Source: Streptomyces sp. R302 (lineage in GTDB: Bacteria; Actinomycetota; Actinomycetes; Streptomycetales; Streptomycetaceae). Taken from it: a DNA stretch of 64,000 nt. The notes beneath the pieces were generated by a model. That model made no database searches. It was not told the origin of the DNA and saw only the letters and a list, made by a program, of their open reading frames with translations. The stretch covers positions 649,513 to 713,512 of the forward strand of contig NZ_JABBGE010000001.1 of NCBI RefSeq assembly GCF_012927245.1. Direction: 5' to 3'. Shown one piece after another: positions 32,755-40,405 of this stretch (position 1 is its first letter; each line of letters begins with the position of its first letter). The position numbers and the translations under genes are program-made.

Positions 32755-32847
32755 TGGGGTGAGTGGTGGGTTGAGGTAGGCGGCGAAGGCCCGCAGTAGC
32801 GTGACCGCAAAATGCAGGCAGCCGCCACGCCGGACACGACAAGAGGG

Positions 32848-32922
32848 CAGAACCGGCCGGATTCGAACCGGCGTCCTCGCGATTTTGGAGACCGCGCGCG
32901 ACGACCTCTGCGCTACAGCTCC
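32848..32922 (-). tRNA. Divergent tRNA-Trp-like gene (anticodon CCA)
   Basis: On the minus strand: acceptor GGAGCTG pairs with CGGTTCT only through three G-T pairs; D stem GCGC/GCGC; anticodon stem GCGGT/ATCGC with loop CTCCAAA (CCA anticodon); T stem GCCGG/CCGGC with loop TTCGAAT. No CCA is encoded and base 26 is missing. The anticodon arm resembles normal Streptomyces tRNA-Trp, the rest does not. It may be functional, a decoy or decayed. Confidence 0.55.
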
Positions 32923-33085
32923 GCCCCGCCCGCCATCCTAAGGACTCCTGCTGCTGCCAAGGTGGCACTCGTGCCCTTGGCGTGCCCGTTCGGCCGGGAG
33001 CTGACGGGGGACCACCGTGGTTGACGGGCAACGCACGCGACGACGGCCCCCGACCGATCTGACTGATCAGGGGCCGTTCACCTGC

Positions 33086-33172
33086 GGTGGGGGTGGGATT
33101 TGAACCCACGGTGACTCGCGCCACGACGGTTTTCAAGACCGATCGGTTTCGTGAAGCCTCTGACCTGCAACT
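33086..33172 (-). tRNA. tRNA-Ser-like sequence (TGA), 3' part only convincing
   Basis: Minus strand: loop CTTGAAA within CGGT/ACCG gives anticodon TGA; a five-bp class II variable arm (GTGGC-GCGA-GTCAC), T stem GTGGG/CCCAC with loop TTCAAAT and 3' acceptor strand CCCCACC follow. No matching 5' acceptor or ordinary D arm can be found, so the 5' boundary is a guess. It may be the remains of a tRNA or a captured attachment core. Confidence 0.4.
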
Positions 33173-33334
33173 TCGCTCTATCGAGCCTTGCCGTCCGCGC
33201 CGTACTGGCCAGACGGCCGCAGGACTCCGTGATCTGACAAACCATCGGCGGCGGACGCTAGCGTCGGTATAGTTGATGCTCCTGCCCTCAGCTCGCATCC
33301 CTGATGGATCGCTAACTCTGTTGGAGCATACAGA

Positions 33335-35611
33335 TTGGCCGACTACGACTTTCGAACCCTCTCGCCTAACGACTTCGAGATACTAATTCGTGATCTTCTC
33401 GAAGCCGAGTATCGCTGGCGCCTCGAGGCATTCGGGCGTGGTCGCGACGGGGGCATCGACTTACGGGCGAGCACGACAGCAGGGAAGGTCGTCGTCCAGT
33501 GCAAGCACTATCTCAGATCGTCGTTCTCGGACCTCCGAACGTCGGCACGCCGGGAAGTTCCAAAAATGAACAAAGAGAAGCCCGACCGGTATCTCTTCGT
33601 CACATCCCAAGACCTAAACAGGACCCAGAAAGACACCCTCGCTGGCGACCTCAAGCCGTGGCTTTCGGACACCGCCGACCTACTAACCCAAGCTGACATC
33701 AATGACCTAATCACACGGCATCCGATAGTAGAGCAACAACATTTCAAGCTTTGGCTGGCCTCGACAACCGTTTTGGAACGCATTGTTCAGAGTGGCATCT
33801 GGGAGCGCAGCGAGGCACTGCTTGAGGACATCAGGGATAGAGTCAAGCTGTACGTTCCAACCAGCAGCTTCAAGGCGGCGTACAAACTGCTCGACGATAA
33901 GAATGTAGTCGTCCTAACGGGTTCGCCCGGCGTTGGCAAAAGCATGCTCGCGGAAATGCTTGCTCTAAGGTACTGGCACGAAGGATGGCAGATCGTGTCG
34001 GTGGGAACCGACGTTGATGACGCATGGGAGACATATAAACCGGGTCGTAAGCAGGTGTTTCTGTATGACGATTTCCTCGGGCAGACGGACCTCAGCGAAA
34101 GGCGCGCGAAGGACAGTTCTGTAATACGTCTAATGGACCGCGTGGCGCGGAACCCAGACAAGCGGCTTGTCATGACTACGAGATCGCAAATCCTTCGGCA
34201 AACTCGACTAATCAGCGAGCCGATCGCTCATGCAGACTTACGAGTTGTCGAGTTCGTAATGAGGATCGCTGACTACGGGGCGATCCAACGAGCCCGCATA
34301 CTGTACAACCACCTCTACTTTTCTACCCTGTCACGAGAAGTCGTCAGGGAGTACGTAGAGAATTCTTCCTACTGGACAGTGGTTAGACACGAAAACTTCT
34401 CCCCACGGATCCTGGAATTGGTCATCAAGCGGACTCACTCGTCGGCGGATGAACTCGCGCGCACCCTCAACCACACGCTTGACCATCCGCTGGATCTTTG
34501 GAGAATAGTCTTCAACAACGGGTTGTCGGATCTTGCGCAACGACTAACGCTTACACTTGCCTCATTTCCTGTTCAAGGCGCCAGCTCCAGGGTCCTTAAG
34601 GCTTTGGTCAAAAAAGAGTCGAAGCCAACTGAGTACACAAGCGCACTTCGAGTACTGGAAGGCACCTTTGTCAGCCTGGAAAAAGGGCATGACGGGGACA
34701 CGGTGATATCCTACGCCAATCCAAGCGTACGTGACTTCACTCTCGCTTTCCTTGACGAAGAGCCGGACTATCTGATGGATACTATCCGGGATGCAATGCA
34801 TCTGGCTCAGGTGAGCACGCTCCTGGTATATGCGGTATCCGAACTTGAAGGTAAGCTCCGCTTCCCGAACTGCGCCGAAACCGTTACTCGCCACACAAGC
34901 TTCATTGTCAGGAAAATGATGGATCTGATTGCCAAAGAAAAAGAGGCAAGCAAATCCGATTCACGTGGACCGGCTAGGATTTATCAGCGAACGGTCAAAC
35001 CTCTTCTCAAGTCACTACGGCCGGCGCATCGATTGCTGGGGGCAGAATTCACTGAGATCCTTGCGGTGACAATCGAACTTCTTCAGTGTTCAGCCTCGAG
35101 GTACATGGATCCGGACGATTGGGAGCCCTTCAACGAGGCCTTGATGATGCGTTATGACGAAGACCCGGATCATGTGCGAGACGAGCTGAGGTGGGCCTTC
35201 GAAAGTTGGGGTGAATTGCTGTACACCCTAGATAACGTGACCGCATTCGAAAATTTCTTTGTATCGTATGGTTCAGTCCTAGGCAGGCATTTCGACCCTA
35301 GCGAAAGATTTCACGAGAGCGTCTGCTCTGGCTTGCGACAGGAACTGGAGAATTTGTCCGGAAATGAGCAAGATCGTGATTCTGATCATCAGTGGGTCGA
35401 CGAAGTGGAAACAGCGGCGATTAGGATCGGCGTCATTGACGACATGAGATCAGACATCGAGTCTGCCCGAGAGTCGATTGAACAACATTACGAATATGAC
35501 GAGTACCCCGACGGCCGGCCGCAGTCTGGGATGAGCTACGGATTCCCAGGCACCTCTGTATCGCCTTCCGAGCATGCTGCGATCGAGGGCATGTTTCGCG
35601 AGCTTTCATAG
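33335..35611 (+). CDS. Restriction-endonuclease-like plus STAND NTPase protein, probable phage defence
   Basis: 758 residues. Residues 1-130 form an Mrr/PD-(D/E)xK nuclease domain: LSPNDFEILIRDLLEAE, RDGGID (D42) and VVVQCKHY (Q55, K57). A P-loop ATPase follows with Walker A GSPGVGKS at 196-203 and Walker B-like VFLYDDF at 241-247; the remaining ~500 residues are alpha-helical sensor-like sequence. Nuclease-STAND proteins of this layout (for example Avs-type or nSTAND3 proteins) sense phage proteins and then cut DNA. TTG 33335 has GGAG 8 bases upstream. GC and codon use are clearly lower than in neighbours, a sign of recent transfer. No partner gene overlaps it. Confidence 0.82.
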   Translation: MADYDFRTLSPNDFEILIRDLLEAEYRWRLEAFGRGRDGGIDLRASTTAGKVVVQCKHYLRSSFSDLRTSARREVPKMNKEKPDRYLFVTSQDLNRTQKDTLAGDLKPWLSDTADLLTQADINDLITRHPIVEQQHFKLWLASTTVLERIVQSGIWERSEALLEDIRDRVKLYVPTSSFKAAYKLLDDKNVVVLTGSPGVGKSMLAEMLALRYWHEGWQIVSVGTDVDDAWETYKPGRKQVFLYDDFLGQTDLSERRAKDSSVIRLMDRVARNPDKRLVMTTRSQILRQTRLISEPIAHADLRVVEFVMRIADYGAIQRARILYNHLYFSTLSREVVREYVENSSYWTVVRHENFSPRILELVIKRTHSSADELARTLNHTLDHPLDLWRIVFNNGLSDLAQRLTLTLASFPVQGASSRVLKALVKKESKPTEYTSALRVLEGTFVSLEKGHDGDTVISYANPSVRDFTLAFLDEEPDYLMDTIRDAMHLAQVSTLLVYAVSELEGKLRFPNCAETVTRHTSFIVRKMMDLIAKEKEASKSDSRGPARIYQRTVKPLLKSLRPAHRLLGAEFTEILAVTIELLQCSASRYMDPDDWEPFNEALMMRYDEDPDHVRDELRWAFESWGELLYTLDNVTAFENFFVSYGSVLGRHFDPSERFHESVCSGLRQELENLSGNEQDRDSDHQWVDEVETAAIRIGVIDDMRSDIESARESIEQHYEYDEYPDGRPQSGMSYGFPGTSVSPSEHAAIEGMFRELS

Positions 35612-36079
35612 CGCCCGGAGACCGCACGCGTCTGCCTCGTTGGCATCTTCGTGCGGGCATGGGCCACGGTGGCAAGCGCTTCTTGCTGCTCGCTGACGGT
35701 TATTCGGGATGGTGGCCGCCGCTGTCTTCGGCTCGGGCATCTTCATGGCTAGCGTGGAAGCGCTCAGCGGATGAACCCGCTGAGGTGCAGCAGCGAGGTA
35801 CAGCAACCCCAGCACCGGCAGCGCCCCACGCCACCTTCCATGGGCTTCCCGGCAGCCTGTATGACCTCAACGGTCGATCTCTGTAGAGCTACGGATCAGA
35901 AGGTCGTTGGTCAACTAGTGTGCGCCTGGGCCGTCCGAAGCCACTCGGCAGCGGTCGGATGCAACCATCGAAGACGGCTCAGGTAATCGCTAGCAGGCCT
36001 CCGAGCTGCAAGAACACGCGCCTCCAAGATCCTCGACAATCCGTAAGCGGTGCTGCTGGGCGGTGGCTATCATCACGGC
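35612..36079. other. 468-bp gap between cargo genes
   Basis: Short open frames occur on both strands, none with a convincing ribosome site, codon bias or recognisable product. I see no RNA gene or repeat. Probably a junction between separately acquired cargo segments plus the promoter of the next operon. Confidence 0.6.
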
Positions 36080-37081
36080 ATGACGTCCTCTAGATTCAGG
36101 AACATCCTAAACACGGCAAAAGAGTCTCCGGGCGATGCCGTCACGTTCCTCACGATCACAACGATTGTCGTGGTCACACTACTTGACATGTTTGATGTTC
36201 TCTCCCTCGGTCAGGAGTTCCTGTCTGCGGCGGCCATCGTAGTTTTGAGCGCATTCCTAGTAACGCTTCTAGCCAGCAAGAAGGCCGCTGTAGAGCAGAA
36301 GGGAGCGCTGCAGAATGTCGTAACAGATCTAGGCGCCATCAAGCAAGACATTGAAATCCGAGGTACAGGGGCTCATGTGATCGAGATCCCTCGGGAGGAA
36401 ATCGGAAGGCGCCTTGATGAACTCCTAAACTCGGCAAACTCATGGCACTTTCGCGGAGGTCTGGGTGGTTGGCAGCGAAGCACCGCCCTTCCTGCCCTGG
36501 CGAGCGTAATGAATCAGGATATCTCGTACGTGATGCATATCCTAAACCCAGCTAACGAGGATTTGTGCCACCGCTACGCCAATTATCGTGCGAGCGCGGG
36601 ACAGCGGACCGGAACTACAGATCCTCAGAGTGTTCGTGACGAGCTGCTTGCACTTTTGTACGCAGCGGCCTGGTATCAGCAGCGCACTCGCGTTAAGCCC
36701 GATATTTCATTCCTTTCCAACTACAGTCCGCTCCGCTACGACTTGAGCAACGCCGGGCTGATTGTCACCGTACCGGACATGCAGGAGCGGGCCATTTACG
36801 CTCCGGCGGGGGGATGGTATTGCACTTCGGTGCGGGACGAGCTGGAACAAGCCGGAAAAGCGCTCCCTGCCGTCGTACTTCCGTCCGGCGATGATATGTT
36901 TCCGCGCAACTGGAGAGACGTCAGGGCGCAGCATGTCATGGACGCGCTGGAAGCTGTAAGAGTTCGACCCAGCAGGATCTCAGATCAACCAAGCCTGCCC
37001 CTCCTAGCAGACTGGGCCGAAAGTCAGAATCTCGATTTCGAGAAAATCGCGCAACTACCCTTTAAGGGGAGGTCGAATTAA
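36080..37081 (+). CDS. Two-helix membrane protein of unknown function (cargo operon gene 1)
   Basis: 333 residues. Two membrane helices near the N terminus (AVTFLTITTIVVVTLLDMF; FLSAAAIVVLSAFLVTLLA), a short coiled linker, then a ~220-residue cytoplasmic domain with motifs WHFRGGLGGWQRSTALPALA, YVMHILNPANEDLCHRYANY and AGLIVTVPDMQERAIYAPAGG. I do not recognise the family. The layout (membrane anchor plus soluble domain) and lower GC resemble effector genes in defence islands. One base separates its stop from the next gene, so the two form one translational unit. ATG 36080 is chosen because it precedes the membrane segment directly. Confidence 0.72.
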   Translation: MTSSRFRNILNTAKESPGDAVTFLTITTIVVVTLLDMFDVLSLGQEFLSAAAIVVLSAFLVTLLASKKAAVEQKGALQNVVTDLGAIKQDIEIRGTGAHVIEIPREEIGRRLDELLNSANSWHFRGGLGGWQRSTALPALASVMNQDISYVMHILNPANEDLCHRYANYRASAGQRTGTTDPQSVRDELLALLYAAAWYQQRTRVKPDISFLSNYSPLRYDLSNAGLIVTVPDMQERAIYAPAGGWYCTSVRDELEQAGKALPAVVLPSGDDMFPRNWRDVRAQHVMDALEAVRVRPSRISDQPSLPLLADWAESQNLDFEKIAQLPFKGRSN

Positions 37082-37082
37082 A

Positions 37083-37745
37083 ATGAACCCACTCCGGAAT
37101 GCAGTCAATGCAATGCGGTCAGGTTCAAGTGGTGAGCCCATTTCGCTCGACTCTCGGGAGCTGCTTGGTTTTCTCGCGAATGGATCGGACAACTTCGCCG
37201 CATTTCGGCACCCTCTCGGATTTGTGCACGCCGAGCTCACCGGACTTGTTGGTGAGATGCCGGAGGGTGCACGGGTGCGCTTGCATGTTTGGACAGAGTC
37301 CACTTCGGGCGGCGATGCGCTTGGCCTAGTTCACGATCACATGTGGCACCTGGACAGTATGGTGCTGGTGGGCCAGCTGACCGATATTGCAATTAGGGCA
37401 GTTCCTGATCCTTGCGGGTCTCATGATGTAATTCGAGTATCGTATGGGGAGGTAAACGACTTCACTTACGAAGGGCGAGCGCATCTGCAAGAGGTAAATC
37501 GTCGCCACGTGACAGCGGGCCAGGTTTATCGAATCCCATCCAGATCAATCCATGAGACCCTGATTACCCAAGCGCCTGTCGCCACATTGCTCATTACGCA
37601 GGATGATTCTCCCGGCGATCCTGGTCCGCTCATCTTCGCACCTCATCCGGCTGAGCCTCTGGGGACAGCCATTCGGGAACCCGTTTCACCCGACGAGATT
37701 TCTGCGCTCTATAGGAATGTGGCTGCCATTGGGGGCGCGAGATAG
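37083..37745 (+). CDS. Cupin-like protein of unknown substrate (cargo operon gene 2)
   Basis: 220 residues. Predominantly beta; the centre has cupin metal-ligand-like motifs (LVHDHMWHLDSMVLVG, then RIPSRSIHETLIT about 100 residues later), reminiscent of cysteine-dioxygenase-like cupins. AGGGGAGG lies about 9 bases before ATG 37083, inside the end of the upstream gene, so translation is coupled. A thiol or small-molecule dioxygenase or a sensor are possibilities. Pairing with a membrane protein in mobile cargo is unusual and not a system I can name. Confidence 0.68.
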   Translation: MNPLRNAVNAMRSGSSGEPISLDSRELLGFLANGSDNFAAFRHPLGFVHAELTGLVGEMPEGARVRLHVWTESTSGGDALGLVHDHMWHLDSMVLVGQLTDIAIRAVPDPCGSHDVIRVSYGEVNDFTYEGRAHLQEVNRRHVTAGQVYRIPSRSIHETLITQAPVATLLITQDDSPGDPGPLIFAPHPAEPLGTAIREPVSPDEISALYRNVAAIGGAR

Positions 37746-38316
37746 TGGGCCGTACCGCCGGGAGAAGCCTTATTGGCGCCCTTGAGTGATTGGGGTACTG
37801 CGGGTGAGTTGGGCGGCTTGAGATATCAGCAGCTACGTCTTATTCGAGCGGTGAGTCACACGGCGCCGCCAGGGCTACACCCGCCCTCCGGCGATGCCCC
37901 ACCAACGGCGGCCAGTTGGCAGGGCTCTCCTGAGTCGAACTGTGGTGGAGAGTGACGTCTGGAGGTGACCTCTCACTGCACCTCGCCGTGGATCGTGGAT
38001 AACGAAGCCCGCAGCGATGTCGTGATCCTGCCGAACGAGGGTTGGCTGAGAGCGGTAGGCACTGGTAAACCCACAGGCCACAGACGGTGGACTGAGCCCG
38101 CAGTCTGTCAGCCCCGCCCTTGTGCTTCTGTTTATCCGTCTGGTGCCCTCGAGTACTAGTTGAGGCGCGGACTACCCGTGGACGAAACCATCGCCCTTGA
38201 CTCTCTATAAGCCACTGACCAGTGTGAATGGTCGAAACACACGGGCCCTCCGGAGCCGTGTGCAGAGAAGCCCCGGACCTTGGCCCGGGGCTTCGACTTG
38301 TTGCGGTAGGTAGCTG
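37746..38316. other. 571-bp gap with terminator hairpins
   Basis: No supported gene. Two hairpins lie near its right end: CACACGG..CCGTGTG at about 38237-38262 and a strong GAAGCCCCGG/CCGGGGCTTC stem at 38267-38294, which can end transcription from both the cargo operon and the convergent gene at 38317. The sequence upstream is of intermediate GC and may be decayed. Confidence 0.6.
38267..38294. terminator. Bidirectional terminator hairpin
   Basis: Ten-bp stem GAAGCCCCGG with CCGGGGCTTC and a 8-base loop, placed between convergent genes. Confidence 0.8.
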
Positions 38317-38664
38317 CTAACTGAAGGCCGCAGCGGGGGACCGAGGGCCCGCTTCTTCATCTCCGGGTGCGGCGGGGTTCGGCGCAGGAAGGCGGTGACC
38401 GCGGCTCACCGCCACGCGGAGCGTGTCCCGCAAAGCTTCTGTGAGATCCCTTGCCAGGAGGCGGAGCTCCGCCGGCCCGGGCTCCGCGTCGACGATTACC
38501 TCGATGGCGTGCTCCAGGAGCTCTTGCCCGACGTCGAGTTGCGCGGCTTCAGTGGTGTCGGCCAGGCGGGACAAGTGACTGCTGGCGTCGTCAGTGCTCA
38601 GGTAGCAGGGCTTTCCGTCAGGGCCCGACCAGGGGAGGAGGCGGAGCTCGCTGTGGGCTTTCAT
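38317..38664 (-). CDS. Hypothetical AICE protein coupled to a GntR regulator
   Basis: 115 residues from ATG 38664, which overlaps the stop of the GntR gene (ATGA). N-terminal SELRLLPWSGPDGKPCYLST, then helices (LLEHAIEVIVDAEPGPAELRLLARDLTEALRDTL) and a Pro/Ala tail. The WSGPDGKPCYLS...LADTTEAAQ pattern recurs in small AICE accessory proteins next to GntR genes. Function unknown. Confidence 0.75.
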   Translation of the reverse strand: MKAHSELRLLPWSGPDGKPCYLSTDDASSHLSRLADTTEAAQLDVGQELLEHAIEVIVDAEPGPAELRLLARDLTEALRDTLRVAVSRGHRLPAPNPAAPGDEEAGPRSPAAAFS

Positions 38665-39332
38665 CCGTCCGTCCTCATCTCTTCGATCGTGTGATGAGTG
38701 GTGAAGAGCGCTTCGGCGCGGTCGCCGGGGAGGATCAGGCGGGCTACCTCGATCACGCGGCCCGTGATGTCGGCAGACACTCGCGTGATCGCGATCACGG
38801 CCAGCGTCGTGCTGATTCTGAGGTCGGAGGCCTCTTCTGGGGTGGGGAGTCGGGCGGTAACTACTTCTCGGGTCTCCGCCCGTCCGTGGCGATGCCACGA
38901 CAGTTCGGCTGGCTCCAGGTCGCGCGGGACGTAGATGCGGGCCAGGCTGTGCGGCCTCTCTCCCTGATGGGTGAGGCAGAGGAACTCCGTCAGCGGGGTG
39001 CGCGAAGGGACCTTGAGTAGAGGGATGAGGTCTCCGCGCGCTCGGAGTTTGGTGGTGCGGATCGTGACGTGAAGGTCTGCGTCCGGGGTGAGGCGGCCTC
39101 CGGTGTACGTGAGTCTGCGGAGAGGGCGGCGGACGAAGTTGCCCTTGCCGTGGATCTTCTCGATTAGGCCTTCGGCCTGGAGGAGCGCGAGGGCGTTGCG
39201 CAGGGTCGGGGTGCTGACCTTGTAGTCCGCGGCGAGTTGGGGCTCCGAGGGGAGGCGGGCGCCAGCCTTCAGATGGCCGGTGGTGATCCGGGCCCGGAGG
39301 TCGGCGGCGATGGTGTGGCGTAGAGACGGCAT
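38661..39332 (-). CDS. GntR-family regulator with UTRA-like domain
   Basis: 223 residues. Winged helix: RHTIAADLRARITTGHLKAG, RLPSEPQLAADYKVSTPTLR, LIEKIHGKGNFV; the C-terminal half is a short UTRA-type ligand domain (LTEFLCLTHQGERPHSLARIYVP). ATG 39332 is preferred over GTG 39347 because AAGGTGGT is properly spaced. Local small accessory genes flank it on the same strand; it likely controls this right-arm block rather than transfer. Confidence 0.88.
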   Translation of the reverse strand: MPSLRHTIAADLRARITTGHLKAGARLPSEPQLAADYKVSTPTLRNALALLQAEGLIEKIHGKGNFVRRPLRRLTYTGGRLTPDADLHVTIRTTKLRARGDLIPLLKVPSRTPLTEFLCLTHQGERPHSLARIYVPRDLEPAELSWHRHGRAETREVVTARLPTPEEASDLRISTTLAVIAITRVSADITGRVIEVARLILPGDRAEALFTTHHTIEEMRTDG

Positions 39333-39340
39333 AGGGGCGA

Positions 39341-39565
39341 TCACCACCTTCTGAGCACTCGTACGGCGATCAGGCGTGTTCGGGTGTGCATGGTCAGGAG
39401 TTCGCCCGATTCGAAGAGGAGGCGCTTGGCGCCGCCGGGCAGTTGGCGGAGGTCAGCTACTCGGCACGGTTGGCCGCCGATCTGGATGACGTCGCCGCGC
39501 TGCACGGTGGTCGTGGTGATCTCGACTGGGGAGGCGAGTGCGCCGCCCGGGGGGAAGCCGTTCAC
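39341..39565 (-). CDS. Small AICE accessory protein
   Basis: 74 residues from GTG 39565 with GGAGG eight bases upstream. Sequence SPVEITTTTVQRGDVIQIGG, CRVADLRQLPGGAKRLLFES suggests a compact beta barrel. It overlaps the upstream Cys-rich frame by 4 bp (GTGA) and ends 8 bp before the GntR start, so it belongs to one leftward operon. Recurrent in AICEs, role unknown. Confidence 0.72.
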   Translation of the reverse strand: MNGFPPGGALASPVEITTTTVQRGDVIQIGGQPCRVADLRQLPGGAKRLLFESGELLTMHTRTRLIAVRVLRRW

Positions 39566-39740
39566 GAGGTCGCCTCCGGTGACGTGGTCGCGGAGTGGCA
39601 GGAGCAGGCGCACGCCTCGTAGATGACCGGGATGCCGATCGGCGCCGTCGTCGGGGAGGAGTGCGCGCACTCGTGGTGGGTGCCGATCCGGCATGCGCTG
39701 GATCGGTAGGGCGTGGTCGCCGCCGAGGCACACGGGTCAT
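39562..39740 (-). pseudogene. Cys/His-rich small gene with a shifted 5' end
   Basis: A 58-codon frame ending at 39562 reads ACRIGTHHECAHSS and IPVIYEACACSCHS, a typical small AICE zinc-type protein, but this frame has no usable start codon. The ATG at 39738-39740 that overlaps the upstream stop (ATGA) is in another frame. One missing base within the first codons would explain it: either a real frameshift mutation or a sequencing error. Confidence 0.55.
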
Positions 39741-40036
39741 CCGTGGACCTCCGCCGGCGCGAAGCAGGTGTGGGCGAGGAGGTCGTGCGGGATCGGCTCC
39801 GAGCTCTGCCGGGTGCATTGCTCGCCGGCCAAGACGTACGGGCGGACGAGGGCCGTCTCTTCGCCCGGGAGGAAGTCCGTGCGGTCTCGGAGCTGCCGGA
39901 GGAACAGCGTCAGTTCGTCGGACGGCTTGGGGCGGATGAGCGTCGGGGGCGTTGGCGTTAAGGCATTGCGGTGCCGGGCCCTTGGGGCGTGCCGTTCCCT
40001 GGTGCGCCTGATGGCGTGACGGATACGGTTGAACAT
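39737..40036 (-). CDS. Conserved small AICE protein
   Basis: 99 residues. A basic N terminus (MFNRIRHAIRRTRERHAPRA) is followed by SDELTLFLRQLRDRTDFLP and LVRPYVLAGEQ. AGGAG sits about 10 bases before ATG 40036. Proteins of this form recur in Streptomyces AICE accessory operons, directly upstream of the Cys-rich small gene. No function known. Confidence 0.75.
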   Translation of the reverse strand: MFNRIRHAIRRTRERHAPRARHRNALTPTPPTLIRPKPSDELTLFLRQLRDRTDFLPGEETALVRPYVLAGEQCTRQSSEPIPHDLLAHTCFAPAEVHG

Positions 40037-40048
40037 GCTGATCAGCTC

Positions 40049-40327
40049 CTATCGCTGATGGCCAGGTCCCCGGACATCGCCCGTCGCGGGGACCACTTTG
40101 GTCACGGCGGCCCAGAGTGTGCGGCCGCCCAGGCTGGTAGCCAGGAGACCGAATCGGTCCGCTGCGGCCACCACTTCCAAGACCTCCCGCCATGTCTCGG
40201 CGGGGAGGGATTTCGGTACCTCCGCTTCGATCGATGTGTGCTCGGGGTGCTCTTCCACGCGTGTGGTGAGTCCGACAGCTGCTAGCCGGGCGGCCAAGGC
40301 CTCCGCGCTTACTTCTGGAGCAGGCAC
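40049..40327 (-). CDS. Conserved AICE protein, first gene of the right-arm leftward operon
   Basis: 92 residues from GTG 40327 with GGAGG eight bases upstream; the longer frame to 40354 would bury that site. SAEALAARLAAVGLTTRVEE, VPKSLPAETWREVLEVVAAA and FGLLATSLGGRTLWAAV suggest a small alpha/beta fold. Divergent from the GntR gene at 40406; tandem operators lie between, so it is probably repressed with its operon. Confidence 0.74.
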   Translation of the reverse strand: MPAPEVSAEALAARLAAVGLTTRVEEHPEHTSIEAEVPKSLPAETWREVLEVVAAADRFGLLATSLGGRTLWAAVTKVVPATGDVRGPGHQR

Positions 40328-40363
40328 AGGACAGCCTCCGTCACCGGCGATCACTTTGAGTGA

Positions 40364-40399
40364 AGCTAGTTAACTAGATTAGAGCTAGTGGACTAGATT
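40364..40399. promoter_or_regulatory. Tandem operators in a leaderless promoter
   Basis: AGCTAGTTAACTAGATT (40364-40380) and AGCTAGTGGACTAGATT (40383-40399) are 19 bp apart; the first contains the perfect palindrome CTAGTTAACTAG. TAGATT at 40394-40399 is a good -10 element seven bases before the GntR ATG, with no ribosome site, implying a leaderless mRNA under autoregulation. Confidence 0.72.
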
Positions 40400-40405
40400 T
40401 TCCAT

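Noticed and set aside
35659..35886. A 75-codon plus-strand ORF in the cargo gap
   Set aside because: No ribosome site, no recognisable domain and mixed codon usage; treated as non-coding.
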